A stretch of 64,000 bases of DNA from Streptomyces gardneri. GTDB taxonomy: Bacteria; Actinomycetota; Actinomycetes; Streptomycetales; Streptomycetaceae. The stretch covers positions 1-64,000 of the forward strand of contig NZ_BJMN01000033.1 in the NCBI RefSeq assembly GCF_006539185.1. The letters run 5' to 3'. Within the stretch, counting starts at the first letter, position 1. Every line of letters begins with the position of its first letter. Made by a program: the position numbers and the translations under genes. Below are positions 33,530 through 42,103 of the stretch, one piece after another. A model generated the notes under the pieces. That model was given only the letters and a program-made list of their open reading frames with translations. It ran no database searches and was not told the origin of the DNA.

Positions 33530-33931
33530 ATGATCGTCAATGCGCGGACCCATGTACGGATCGCCCGCCCCTCGCGGGACCTCGCCGCCGCCGAGCGGTT
33601 CTACGTCGACGGGCTCGGCCTCGACGTGCAGTGGCGCACCACCGCGCGGGAGCCCGGCAAGCACGACCTGCTCATGGTCGGCCCGGCCGGCGGCGGCTGG
33701 CACTTCGAGCTGACGCGCGACCCCGAGCGGCCGGTGGAGCCGGCCCCGACCGTCGAGGACCTCTTCGTCGTCTACCTCGGCGCGCCCGTCGAGGAGGAGC
33801 AGGTCGAGCGGCTGCTCGCGGCGGGCGGTACGCGGATACCCGCGCACAACCCGTACTGGGACGAGTACGGCGTCACCGTCGCCGACCCCGACGGCTACCC
33901 GCTCGTCCTCTGCTCCCGCACCTGGGGCTGA
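33530..33931 (+). CDS. VOC-family (glyoxalase/bleomycin-resistance fold) protein
   Basis: 133 residues with the beta-alpha-beta-beta-beta repeat pattern: HVRIARPSRDLAAAERFYVDGLGLDVQW, a central HFELTRDPE, and the end YGVTVADPDGYPLVLCSR. Candidate metal ligands are the N-terminal His, the His-Phe-Glu of HFEL and the later Tyr/Asp region. Function is unknown; many relatives are dioxygenases or isomerases. ATG 33530 lies 6 bases after TAATGT (33518-33523), a leaderless layout. Confidence 0.85.
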   Translation: MIVNARTHVRIARPSRDLAAAERFYVDGLGLDVQWRTTAREPGKHDLLMVGPAGGGWHFELTRDPERPVEPAPTVEDLFVVYLGAPVEEEQVERLLAAGGTRIPAHNPYWDEYGVTVADPDGYPLVLCSRTWG

Positions 33932-33935
33932 CGCC

Positions 33936-35117
33936 TCAGCGGCTGTCTTCCCGGTCCGGCTGACGCACGGCTCGGAGGACCACGAACTTGGCGTCGCTCG
34001 CGACGAGTTCGCTGTTCCCGAAGATGCGGCGGAGGGTCACGTGGTAGCCGAGGTGGCGGTTGCCGATGATCCACAGTTCGCCGCCCGGCCGCAGCGCGCG
34101 CCGCGCGTCGGTGAACATCCGGCGGGCGGTGCGGTCGGTGGTGGCCTGGTGGGTGTGGAACGGCGGGTTGTTGAGGACCAGGTCGAACGAGCCTGCGGGC
34201 AGGTCGCTGAGCCCGTCGCCGACGAGGAACTCGACCTGGCGGTCGTCGCTCACGTGGGCGCGGAAGTTCTCCCGGGCGGAGGCCACCGCCTGGTACGACT
34301 CGTCGGCGAGGACCAGCTCCGCCTCGGGCTCGGCCAGGGCGATGGCGAGGCCGACGACGCCGTTGCCGCAGCCGAGGTCGGCGACCCGGGCCCGGCCGAA
34401 ACCGCCGGGGAGGTTCGCGAGGAGGAAGCGGGTGCCGATGTCGAGGCGGTCGGCGCAGAACACACCGGCGTGGTTGGTGACGGTGAGTCCGGGAAGGCCG
34501 GGCGCGGGGGTGTCGGCCGGGAGGTCGTACGAGTACGGCCAGGGGTTCCGGCCCGGCGTGAGGGCCGGGTCGGGAGTGGTGTGGATCAGTCGGGCCTTCT
34601 TCACCGCGAGCGAGGTGCGGGTGGGGCCGAGGATCCGCTCGAAGAGCTTGAGGGTGGAGGTGTGGATCTCCTTGACCATGCCGGCGCCGACGATCACGGT
34701 TCCCTCGTGCACGGCGGGCGCGATCCGGTGCAGCTGGTCCTCCAGGAGCGCGAGGCTCTTGGGGACGCGGACGAGGAGCACGTCGATCCGCTCGGGCGGC
34801 GGGTCCTGCGTCGTCAGCAGCCGGACGGCCTCGGGGGCGGCGCCGGCGCGCGCGAGGTTGGCGCGGGTGGCTCGGCCGCCGAGGTACGAGTCGGTGATCT
34901 GGACGACTTCGGCGGGACCGGCGGCCTGCAGGGCCGTGGCGAGGGCTCCCCAGCGGTCGCCGAGGACGGCGACGGTGCCGGAGAGGTCGGTACCGCTCTC
35001 GGCCAGATGGCCCAGGAGGTACTCGTCGGCCGCGTCCCAGGCACGCAGCTGCTCGCGCGGGTCCTCGGGGAAACGGGTCAGCGTGAAGGCGCCCCATGAC
35101 GTGCTCAAACGGTTCAT
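33936..35117 (-). CDS. RlmG/RsmC-like class I SAM-dependent methyltransferase
   Basis: 393 residues with two Rossmann-like halves. The N-terminal half (about 40-180) lacks the SAM loop and resembles the degenerate RNA-binding half of RsmC/RlmG. The C-terminal half has VADLGCGNGVVGLAIAL (SAM motif I), ADESYQAV, and LVLNNPPFHTH, the NPPF of N2-guanine or N6-adenine methylases. It is probably a 23S or 16S rRNA guanine-N2 methyltransferase by family; the exact site is not readable. The ATG at 35117 has a weak ribosome site. Confidence 0.85.
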   Translation of the reverse strand: MNRLSTSWGAFTLTRFPEDPREQLRAWDAADEYLLGHLAESGTDLSGTVAVLGDRWGALATALQAAGPAEVVQITDSYLGGRATRANLARAGAAPEAVRLLTTQDPPPERIDVLLVRVPKSLALLEDQLHRIAPAVHEGTVIVGAGMVKEIHTSTLKLFERILGPTRTSLAVKKARLIHTTPDPALTPGRNPWPYSYDLPADTPAPGLPGLTVTNHAGVFCADRLDIGTRFLLANLPGGFGRARVADLGCGNGVVGLAIALAEPEAELVLADESYQAVASARENFRAHVSDDRQVEFLVGDGLSDLPAGSFDLVLNNPPFHTHQATTDRTARRMFTDARRALRPGGELWIIGNRHLGYHVTLRRIFGNSELVASDAKFVVLRAVRQPDREDSR

Positions 35118-35190
35118 CGTGCTCTCAGGCTAGCCGGTCGCGGCCTTCTTCCCCGCCGGATACCCGTCGGTCACGGATGTGAGCCGCCGT

Positions 35191-35766
35191 TCAGCGCAGG
35201 GCCGCGTCGAGCTGGAGGTGCCAGAGGCCGGGGCGGCCGCTGAGGGTGACGGTGGAGAGCGGGCGGACGTCGACGTTCCAGTACGTGGAGGGCGGCGCCT
35301 TCAGCGCGTACACGAGGGCGGCCCGGACGACGGAGGGTTCGGCGACGGCGACGATGGAGCAGTCCTCGGCGGGGCGGGTGTCGAGCCAGTTCCCTATCCG
35401 GGTGATGAAGGCGAGGAGCGGTTCCCCGCCGTGCGGGGCGGTGCGGGCGTCGGTGAGCCAGGCGTCGACGGCGGACGGTTCGAGGGCGGCGACCTCGGCG
35501 AGGGTGAGGCCGCGCCAGCGGCCCATGTCGCACTCTCGCAGCGCGGGCTGGGCCAGGGGCGCGTAGCCGAGGGCGGTGCCGGTGGCACGGCTGCGCGGGG
35601 TCGGGGAGCAGTAGCGCAGTTCGGCCGCGCCGAGCGGGATGAGCGCGGGCGCGGCGACCTGCACCTCGTACCAGCCGGCCTCGTCGAGCGGCCGGTCGTC
35701 GTCGAAGCGTTCGGCGAGCAGGGAGGAGCTGCGTGCCGCCGCGACGAGCGTCACCCGAAGACTCAT
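35191..35766 (-). CDS. Histidine-phosphatase-fold protein lacking catalytic histidines
   Basis: 191 residues with the overall layout of phosphoglycerate-mutase-like enzymes: an N-terminal strand LRVTLVAAARSSSLLAE, then ELRYCSPTPRSRATGTALG, LRECDMGRWRGLTLAEV, and a late strand CSIVAVAEPSVVRAAL. The usual RHG at the first strand is replaced by AAR, and the second catalytic His (normally SHG before the late helix) is replaced by AEP. It is therefore probably not an active phosphatase and may bind a ligand or partner. The start at 35766 is a compromise; an ATG 12 codons upstream is possible, and neither has a good ribosome site. Confidence 0.7.
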   Translation of the reverse strand: MSLRVTLVAAARSSSLLAERFDDDRPLDEAGWYEVQVAAPALIPLGAAELRYCSPTPRSRATGTALGYAPLAQPALRECDMGRWRGLTLAEVAALEPSAVDAWLTDARTAPHGGEPLLAFITRIGNWLDTRPAEDCSIVAVAEPSVVRAALVYALKAPPSTYWNVDVRPLSTVTLSGRPGLWHLQLDAALR

Positions 35767-35835
35767 GGCCGCGATCGTGAGGCCGGTGGCCTCCCAGGTC
35801 AAGGGGTTGTTTCCCGGGACCGGAGGGGCACCGGG

Positions 35836-36297
35836 TCACTGCTGCCCGAGAGCCATCCACTTGTCCGGATTCTGCAGTGGCGTGAAACCGACCTTCTCGT
35901 ACACGCCGTGCGCGTCGGCCGTGGCGAGCATGATGCGCCGCAGGCCGTGCGGTGCGAGGTGGTCACGGACGGCGGCCACGAGCGCGGTGCCGAGTCCGGT
36001 GCCGCGGGCCCGCGGGTCGACGTAGACGTCGCAGAGCCAGGCGAAGGTGGCGTAGTCGGTGACGACGCGCGCGTACGCCGCCATCTCCCCGGTCTCCGCG
36101 TCGTAGGCGCCGAAGTTGAGCGATCCCGCGATGGCCGCGTCCTGCTTCTCCCGAGGTCGGCCGAGGGCCCAGTAGGCGTCGGTGGAGAGCCAGTGGTGGA
36201 CGCGGGCCGCGTCGACCCTTGCGGGGTCGACTGAGATCTCGTACGCCCCGTGCATGACGGTGGCGACGGAGGGGGCGGAGGCGGGGCCGGAGTTCAT
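35836..36297 (-). CDS. GNAT-family N-acetyltransferase
   Basis: About 153 residues. The family block VHHWLSTDAYWALGRPREKQ, then CDVYVDPRARGTGLGTALVAAV (acetyl-CoA loop) and GVYEKVGFTPLQNPDKWM at the end, mark a common actinobacterial GNAT group. The start may instead be 14 codons later, giving MHGAYEISVDP, which matches the family better; neither start has a strong ribosome site. Substrate unknown. Confidence 0.8.
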   Translation of the reverse strand: MNSGPASAPSVATVMHGAYEISVDPARVDAARVHHWLSTDAYWALGRPREKQDAAIAGSLNFGAYDAETGEMAAYARVVTDYATFAWLCDVYVDPRARGTGLGTALVAAVRDHLAPHGLRRIMLATADAHGVYEKVGFTPLQNPDKWMALGQQ

Positions 36298-36400
36298 GGC
36301 CGCAGGGTTCCAGGCCGCGCGGGACCGTGTCAGGTGAATTTGCCACGCGCGGCCGTCGCGGCGCGGCCCGGTCCGGGCCCTCGCCCGGACCGGGGGCCGC

Positions 36401-37834
36401 TCAGACGGCGAGCTCGTCGACCGCCGTCCGCAGGCGGCGCACCCCTTCCGCGATCTCGGTGGGGCCCGCCACACCCGCGAAACTCAGCCGGATGTGGCCG
36501 GCGGGGGGTTCGGCGCAGAAGTAGGGGCGGCCGGGGGCGACGGCGACGCCGGTGCGCAGAGTCGTGGCGAGGAGCGCGGCCTCGGGCAGGGCGTCGGGGA
36601 GGCGCAGCCAGAGCTGGTAGCCGCCCGAGGGGATGCGGGGCAGGGCGAACTCCGGCAGGTGGAGGGCGACGGCTCCGGTCATGACCTCGCGGCGGTTCCT
36701 GAGCTCGTGGGAGACGGCCCGGAGGTGGCGGTGCCAGGCCGGGGAGCCGACGAGTTCGAGGGCGGCCTCCTGGAGGGGGCGGGGGACGAAGAAGCTGTCG
36801 ACGACCTGGATGGCGCGCAGGCGTTCCAGGACGGGGCCGCGGGCGGCGAGGGCGCCGACGCGCAGATTGGGCGAGGTGGGCTTGGTGAGCGAGCAGACGT
36901 GGACGACGACGCCGTCGGGGTCCTCGGCGGCGAGCGTCGCGGGGAGCGGCCCCGCGTCCTCGTGGACGAGCCGGCGGGCGAAGTCGTCCTCGACGACGAA
37001 GGCACCGGCGGCGCGGGCGATGCGGACGATCTCCTTGCGCCGGGCGGGTGGGAGCGCGGTGCCGGTCGGGTTCTGGAAGAGCGGCTGGCAGACGAAGACC
37101 CGGGCGCCGGTGGCGCGGAAGGCGGCTTCGAGGAGATCGGGGCGGACCCCGTCGGCGTCGCACGGTACGGGGACGGGTCGGAGTCCGGCGGCGCGGGCCA
37201 CGGCGAGCATGCCCGGGTAGGTGGGCGACTCGACGAGCACGGGGGTGCCGGGCGGGGCGAGGGCGCGCAGGGCGGTGGTGATGGCGGACTGGCCGCCCGC
37301 GGTGATCAGCACCTCGGCGGCGGTGACGCTGCCGCCGATCTCGCGGGCGAACCACTCGCGCAGCTCGGGCAGGCCGTCCGTGGGCGGTCGCCCCCAGGCG
37401 CCGGGGCGGCGTCCGGCCCGTGCGAGGGCGGCGGCGAGGGCCCGCTCGGGCTGGAGGGAGTGGTGGAGGTAGCCGCCGTTGAACTCGATCACTCCGGGCG
37501 GCGGCGTGGAGAGGGTGGCGAGGACGCCGGAGGCGTCGACGGCCCGGGGGACGAGTTCGGTTGCGGTGTCGGCGCTGAGGGCGAGCTCCTGCCAGGAGGT
37601 GTCGCCGGCGACGGGGGTGGCCCGCGGCTCGGCGCGGAAGGCGCCGGCGCCGGGACGGGTGACGACGAGGCCTTCGGCGGCGAGCTGGGCGAGGGCTCGG
37701 GTGACGGTGACCGGGGAGACGCGATAGCGCTCGACGAGCGCGCGACTCGACGGCAGCTTTCCACCAGGTGAGTAGCGGTTGAGCTCCGCTCTCAGGGATT
37801 CCGCCAGTTCCGCGACACTGCTACGCTCATGCAT
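36401..37834 (-). CDS. MocR-type regulator (GntR helix-turn-helix plus aminotransferase fold)
   Basis: 477 residues. Winged helix at about 5-65 (GGKLPSSRALVERYRVSPVT is the GntR signature), then an aspartate-aminotransferase domain from about 110 with GGQSAITTALRAL, CQPLFQNPTGTALP and the PLP lysine in CSLTKPTSPNLRVG. MocR proteins use PLP-bound amino compounds as effectors. The ATG (37834-37832) overlaps the start codon of the divergent transporter by two bases; TATCCT (complement of 37843-37848) lies 8 bases before it. It probably regulates the transporter and itself. Confidence 0.92.
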   Translation of the reverse strand: MHERSSVAELAESLRAELNRYSPGGKLPSSRALVERYRVSPVTVTRALAQLAAEGLVVTRPGAGAFRAEPRATPVAGDTSWQELALSADTATELVPRAVDASGVLATLSTPPPGVIEFNGGYLHHSLQPERALAAALARAGRRPGAWGRPPTDGLPELREWFAREIGGSVTAAEVLITAGGQSAITTALRALAPPGTPVLVESPTYPGMLAVARAAGLRPVPVPCDADGVRPDLLEAAFRATGARVFVCQPLFQNPTGTALPPARRKEIVRIARAAGAFVVEDDFARRLVHEDAGPLPATLAAEDPDGVVVHVCSLTKPTSPNLRVGALAARGPVLERLRAIQVVDSFFVPRPLQEAALELVGSPAWHRHLRAVSHELRNRREVMTGAVALHLPEFALPRIPSGGYQLWLRLPDALPEAALLATTLRTGVAVAPGRPYFCAEPPAGHIRLSFAGVAGPTEIAEGVRRLRTAVDELAV

Positions 37835-37874
37835 GAGAGCACAGGATAGCGCTACCAACGCCAGCACGATAGCG
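37822..37874. promoter_or_regulatory. Face-to-face leaderless promoters with overlapping start codons
   Basis: The two divergent start codons share the palindrome TCATGCATGA (37827-37836). On the plus strand TACGCT (37822-37827) lies 5 bases before the transporter ATG; on the minus strand TATCCT (complement of 37843-37848) lies 8 bases before the regulator ATG. A TAGCGCTA palindrome (37847-37854) and two ATAGCG half-sites (37846 and 37869) are candidate regulator sites. All elements fit within about 50 bases, so one bound regulator would affect both genes. Confidence 0.6.
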
Positions 37875-38828
37875 GTCACGATCACCTCGGCCGCGCCGGC
37901 CACCGCGGTCGCCGGCGCCACCACCACCGCCACCGTCGCGCAGCGGACCTCCGGATCGACGGCTCCCGCCTCCCGGACCCGTGGCACCCTGCTCGCCCTC
38001 CTCGGCGTGGTCTCCTTCTCCCTGACGTTCCCGTCGACCGTCTGGGGCCTGGAGAGCTTCGGGCCCTGGTCCCTGGTGGCCGTCCGCTCCACGCTCGCCG
38101 CCCTCATCGCCGGCGCCTTCCTCCTCGCCGGCCGGGTGCCGCTGCCGGAGCGCCGCCACTGGGCCGGCCTGGCCGTCGTCGCCGGCGGCGTCGTCATCGG
38201 CTTCCCGCTCCTGACCACGCTGGCCCTGCAGACCTCCACCACCTCGCACGCCGCCGTCGTCGTGGGCCTGCTGCCGCTCACCACGGCGACGCTCGCCGCG
38301 ATCCGGACCGGGCGCCGCCCGTCCCGTACCTTCTGGTTCGCCGCGGTCTCCGGAGCCGTCGTGGTGCTCGCCTTCACGCTCCAGCAGAGCGGCGGCGCCC
38401 TGTCCACGAGCGACCTCTACCTCTTCGGCGCGCTGCTCGTCTGCGCCGCCGGCTACACGGAGGGCGGCCGGCTCGCCTCGCTCATGCCGGGCTGGCAGGT
38501 CATCGGCTGGGCCCTGGTCCTCTGCCTGCCGCTGATGACGGTCGCCTCGGCGGTCATGCTGTCGATCGAGCCGGTCCACCTCAACGCCCACGGCATCCTC
38601 GGCCTGGTGTGGGTCGCCGCCGGTTCCACCTTCTTCGGCCTGTACGTCTGGTACCGGGGCATGGCGGAGATCGGCATCCCCAAGGCCAGCCAGCTCCAGC
38701 TCTCCCAGCCGCTGCTCACCCTGTTCTGGTCGGTCTTCCTGCTCGGCGAGTCGCTGCCCCTGGCCGCCCCGCTCGCCGCCGTGGGCGTCCTCGTCTGCAT
38801 CGCGGTCACCCAGCGGGCGAAGAGCTGA
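37833..38828 (+). CDS. EamA-family (DMT) transporter
   Basis: 331 residues from ATG 37833. About ten membrane helices in two five-helix repeats (first from LLALLGVVSFSLTFP, second from LYLFGALLVCAAGYTEG), with the family's WYRGMAEIGIPKASQLQLSQPLLTLFW near the end (described at about 275-301). Relatives export amino acids, purines or drugs. The first 50 residues are Ser/Thr/Ala-rich and unusually long before helix 1; the true start could be internal. It is divergent from a MocR regulator, a pairing often seen for exporters. Confidence 0.88.
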   Translation: MRAQDSATNASTIAVTITSAAPATAVAGATTTATVAQRTSGSTAPASRTRGTLLALLGVVSFSLTFPSTVWGLESFGPWSLVAVRSTLAALIAGAFLLAGRVPLPERRHWAGLAVVAGGVVIGFPLLTTLALQTSTTSHAAVVVGLLPLTTATLAAIRTGRRPSRTFWFAAVSGAVVVLAFTLQQSGGALSTSDLYLFGALLVCAAGYTEGGRLASLMPGWQVIGWALVLCLPLMTVASAVMLSIEPVHLNAHGILGLVWVAAGSTFFGLYVWYRGMAEIGIPKASQLQLSQPLLTLFWSVFLLGESLPLAAPLAAVGVLVCIAVTQRAKS

Positions 38829-38911
38829 CGCGACGGATCGGGGTGGCGCGGGTCACAATGGCAGTCAGAGACTCCGAGTAGGACTGGCGCGTTCGCGAGG
38901 AGGTCACCCCG

Positions 38912-39115
38912 ATGCAGGCGAGCGTGGGAGACAAGCTGCTGATGCACGGCCGCACCGTCGGTCAGCACGACCGTACGGCCGAGGTTCTGCAGGTATTGGG
39001 GGAGAACGGCACTCCCCCGTACCGCGTGAAGTTCGACGACGACGGTCACGAGGCCCTGATGTCGCCGGGCCCCGACACCGTCGTACGCCATCACCCGGGG
39101 GCGGAGGCCCGCTGA
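38912..39115 (+). CDS. DUF1918 small protein
   Basis: 67 residues with the DUF1918 pattern: VGDKLLMHGRTVGQHDRTAEVL and then PYRVKFDDDGHEALMSPGPD, an SH3-like small barrel, ending VVRHH. ATG 38912 follows GAGGAGGTCA. Function unknown; the family is widespread in actinobacteria as single small proteins. Its 3' end overlaps the convergent GHL10 gene by 25 bases. Confidence 0.88.
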   Translation: MQASVGDKLLMHGRTVGQHDRTAEVLQVLGENGTPPYRVKFDDDGHEALMSPGPDTVVRHHPGAEAR

Positions 39116-40398
39116 GTCCTCTCCTTCGGCGGACGGACCCTGGTCGGGTAGTGATCGGCCACCACGGTGGCCATCGCCCCGACCCGGTCCGCGGCGACCT
39201 CCTTCGCCGCGAAGAAGCAGTGCCCGCCGACCGACCCGTACGTGGCGGCGAGCTCCAGATGGCGTGACAGCTCCTTCGGGTCCTGCCAGGCCGCCGGCTG
39301 GGCGGGATCGCCCGCCTTGTAGAGCGCCTCGCCGATGTACAGGCCGACCCCGGTCCCCCGGACGACCGCGTCCCACCAGGGCAGCAGCTTCGCGTAGTCG
39401 GCGACGGGGAGGCCGATGTTCCAGTACAGCTGCGGCACGACGTGGTCGATCCAGCCCTCCCGGATCCACTTGCGTGTGTCCGCGTACAGGTCGTCGTACG
39501 TCTGGACACCGGCTCGGGTGTCGGAGCCCTCCGGGTCGGTGGCGATGTTCCGCCACACGCCGAAGGGGCTCACCCCGAAGGCCACGTGCTTCTTGACCTC
39601 CTTGATCCGGGCGGCCATCTCGGAGACCAGCAGATCGGTGTTGTTCCGCCGCCAGGACGCCTTGTCGGGGAAGTCCGCTCCGTACCGCGCGTACGCCTCG
39701 TCGTCGGCGAAGACCTGCCCGGCCACCGGGTACGGGTAGAAGTAGTCGTCCCAGTGCACGGCGTCGACGTCGTAGCGGCGCACCGCGTCCAGCATCGCGT
39801 CCTGGACGAAGCGGCGGACCTCGGGCAGGCCGGGGTTGTAGTAGAGCTTCCCGCCGTAGGGCAGCACCCACTCCGGACGGAGCCGGGCCGGATGGTCGGC
39901 GACGAGCCGGGCGGGATCCGTGTGGTTCGCCACACGGTACGGGTTGAACCAGGCGTGCAGTTCGAGCCCCCGCGCGTGGGCCTCCTCGACGGCCGTGCCC
40001 AGCGGGTCCCAGCCCGGATCGCGGCCCTGCGTACCGGTCAGGTACTGCGCCCAGGGCTCGAACGGCGAGGGCCACAGGGCGTCGGCGGTCGGCCGGACCT
40101 GGAGGACCATCGCGTTGAGGCGGCGCTCGACGGCCGTGTCGAGGTGGGCGAGGAGTTCGGCGCGCTGCTCCTCGGCGGTCAGGCCGGACCGGGAGGGCCA
40201 GTCGCGGTTGGCGACCGTGGCCACCCACATGCCCCGGAACTCGCGTCTGCGGTGCGATCCCTTCCGGCCCGGGGACGCGGCGGCCGAGGCGGACTCGGTG
40301 GTGGTGGCCGCCTCGCCGGGCAGTCCCGTCGCTCCCGTCACCGCGAGCGCCGCCCCGGTGGCGCCGGCCACGAACCCTCTTCTGCCGATAGGCCGCAC
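39091..40398 (-). CDS. Secreted glycoside-hydrolase-like (GHL10/DUF187, YngK-type) protein
   Basis: 435 residues from GTG 40398 after AGGGG. The N-terminus has a Tat-like signal (IGRRGFVAGATGAALAV). The TIM-barrel domain starts REFRGMWVATVANRDWPS and contains LNAMVLQVRPTADALWPS, LHAWFNPYRVANHT, VDAVHWDDYFYPYP (acidic pair on strand 4) and HVVPQLYWNIG. Relatives are secreted putative glycosidases; the substrate is not known. It is convergent with, and overlaps, the DUF1918 gene. Confidence 0.88.
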   Translation of the reverse strand: MRPIGRRGFVAGATGAALAVTGATGLPGEAATTTESASAAASPGRKGSHRRREFRGMWVATVANRDWPSRSGLTAEEQRAELLAHLDTAVERRLNAMVLQVRPTADALWPSPFEPWAQYLTGTQGRDPGWDPLGTAVEEAHARGLELHAWFNPYRVANHTDPARLVADHPARLRPEWVLPYGGKLYYNPGLPEVRRFVQDAMLDAVRRYDVDAVHWDDYFYPYPVAGQVFADDEAYARYGADFPDKASWRRNNTDLLVSEMAARIKEVKKHVAFGVSPFGVWRNIATDPEGSDTRAGVQTYDDLYADTRKWIREGWIDHVVPQLYWNIGLPVADYAKLLPWWDAVVRGTGVGLYIGEALYKAGDPAQPAAWQDPKELSRHLELAATYGSVGGHCFFAAKEVAADRVGAMATVVADHYPTRVRPPKERTQRASAPG

Positions 40399-40556
40399 TT
40401 GTACCCCTCTTCTGTCGGATACGTCACACCCACCCGGACAGCATGCCCGCCCCGGACGATCGATCATCGGTTAATGAGCGGTAACGTCGTGGGGGTCGAG
40501 GCGGACGCACCGGAATCACACGGGGCCCGCCGCCAGAGAAGAGCGAAAGGCACGAG

Positions 40557-41429
40557 GTGACGGACTCCATGGCCGACATTGAGCGCGTCGGAGTGGTGGG
40601 TTGCGGCCAGATGGGCGCGGGCATCGCGGAGGTGTGTGCCCGCAGCGGCCTTGAGGTGAAGGTCGCCGAGACCACCGGCGAAGCGCTGGAGCTCGGCCGC
40701 ACGCGGCTCTACAACTCGCTGTCGAAGGCCGCCGAACGCGGCAAGATCAGCGAGGAGGAGCGGGACGCGACGCTCGCGCGCCTCAGCTTCACCACCGACC
40801 TGGGCGAGTTCGCCGACCGCGACCTCGTGATCGAGGCGGTCGTCGAGAACGAGCAGGTCAAGACCGAGATCTTCCAGGTGCTCGACCAGGTGATGACCCG
40901 GCCCGACGCCATCCTGGCCTCGAACACCTCCTCCATTCCGCTCGTCAAGCTGGCCGTGGCGACCTCCCGCCCCGACCACGTCATCGGCATCCACTTCTTC
41001 AACCCGGCCCCGGTGCAGAAGCTCGTCGAGCTGATCCCGGCCCTCACCACCTCCGAGGGCACGATCAGCCGTGCGCAGGCCTTCGCCGAGAAGGCGCTCG
41101 GCAAGCACGCGATCCGCGCGCAGGACCGCTCCGGCTTCGTCGTCAACGCCCTGCTCGTGCCGTACCTGCTCTCCGCGATCCGGATGTTCGAGTCGGGTAT
41201 CGCGAGCCGCGAGGACATCGACAACGGCATGGAGTACGGCTGCGCCCACCCGATGGGCCCGCTGAAGCTCTCCGACCTCATCGGTCTGGACACGATCGCC
41301 TCGATCGCCGACTCGATGTACGCCGAGTTCAAGGAGCCGCTGTACGCCGCTCCTCCGCTGCTCCAGCGCATGGTGGACGCGGGCCGGCTCGGCCGGAAGA
41401 CGGGCTCGGGCTTCTACCCGTACTCCTGA
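40557..41429 (+). CDS. 3-hydroxybutyryl-CoA (3-hydroxyacyl-CoA) dehydrogenase
   Basis: 290 residues. NAD loop GVVGCGQMGAGIAEVCARSG, catalytic region SNTSSIPLVKLA and IGIHFFNPAPVQKLVEL (catalytic His), and C-terminal dimer domain NGMEYGCAHPMGPLKLSDLIGLD and GRKTGSGFYPYS. It interconverts 3-hydroxybutyryl-CoA and acetoacetyl-CoA with NAD(P). The start is given as GTG 40557; an in-frame ATG at 40569 is also possible. It stands alone with a strong terminator. Confidence 0.95.
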   Translation: MTDSMADIERVGVVGCGQMGAGIAEVCARSGLEVKVAETTGEALELGRTRLYNSLSKAAERGKISEEERDATLARLSFTTDLGEFADRDLVIEAVVENEQVKTEIFQVLDQVMTRPDAILASNTSSIPLVKLAVATSRPDHVIGIHFFNPAPVQKLVELIPALTTSEGTISRAQAFAEKALGKHAIRAQDRSGFVVNALLVPYLLSAIRMFESGIASREDIDNGMEYGCAHPMGPLKLSDLIGLDTIASIADSMYAEFKEPLYAAPPLLQRMVDAGRLGRKTGSGFYPYS

Positions 41430-41449
41430 CCCGCTCCTCCCCCAGAACA

Positions 41450-41489
41450 CCGGACGGCCCGTACACCCGCACAGGTACGGGCCGTCCGG
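41450..41489. terminator. Terminator between dehydrogenase and Nudix gene
   Basis: Perfect 15-bp stem (41450-41464 with 41475-41489), loop of 10, between convergent genes with stops at 41429 and 41511. Confidence 0.9.
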
Positions 41490-41510
41490 CATGTCTCCGG
41501 GCCGCCGGCC

Positions 41511-42041
41511 TCAGCCGAGGCGCAGATGGTGGAGCATCAGCAGCCCGGCGGCCATGTTGGCGGCCGGGATCTCACCGCGGGTGATCATGTCGGGGACCTG
41601 TTTCAGCGGGATCCAGGCCCGCCGTGAGGACTCGAACGCGTCCTCGGGCGGACCGGTGTACGTGGCCCGCTCCGCCCAGTAGAGGTGGTGGCGGGCGTCG
41701 GTGAGGCCGTTCGACGGCTCGACGGTGAGGAGATGGCGCAGCGGCCCCGGCCGCCAGCCGGTCTCCTCCTCCATCTCGCGGGCGGCGGCGGTCTCGACGT
41801 CCTCCCCGTCCTCGACGACGCCGGCGGCCAGTTCCCAGCCCCAGCTGTCGGTGATGAAGCGATGGCGCCAGAGCATCAGGACTTCGTCGGCCTCGTTGAC
41901 GACGGTCGCGACGGCGACCGGGCGAAGCCGGATCAGATAGTGGTCGAGGTGGCGGCCGTCCGGGAGTTCGACGTCCGCGAGGTTCACTTGGAACCAGCGA
42001 TTCTCATAGACAGAGCGTTCGCTCAGTTTCGTCCACTGCAC
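41511..42041 (-). CDS. Nudix hydrolase (ADP-ribose pyrophosphatase-like)
   Basis: 176 residues. The full Nudix box is present: G-x5-E-x7-REMEEETGW (from GVVEDGEDVETAAARE). Upstream blocks LIRLRPVAVATVVNEADEVL and WGWELAAG fit the ADP-ribose/NDP-sugar branch. It cleaves nucleoside diphosphates linked to another moiety with Mg2+. GTG 42041 follows GGAAGGTGG. Downstream of the NsdA-like gene, 62 bases away on the same strand, so possibly cotranscribed. Confidence 0.9.
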   Translation of the reverse strand: MQWTKLSERSVYENRWFQVNLADVELPDGRHLDHYLIRLRPVAVATVVNEADEVLMLWRHRFITDSWGWELAAGVVEDGEDVETAAAREMEEETGWRPGPLRHLLTVEPSNGLTDARHHLYWAERATYTGPPEDAFESSRRAWIPLKQVPDMITRGEIPAANMAAGLLMLHHLRLG

Positions 42042-42103
42042 GTTCTTGCCACCTTCCGACTGGTCGGTGCTTGTTTGGTGGCAATATCGCAGCAGTTGAC
42101 GGC

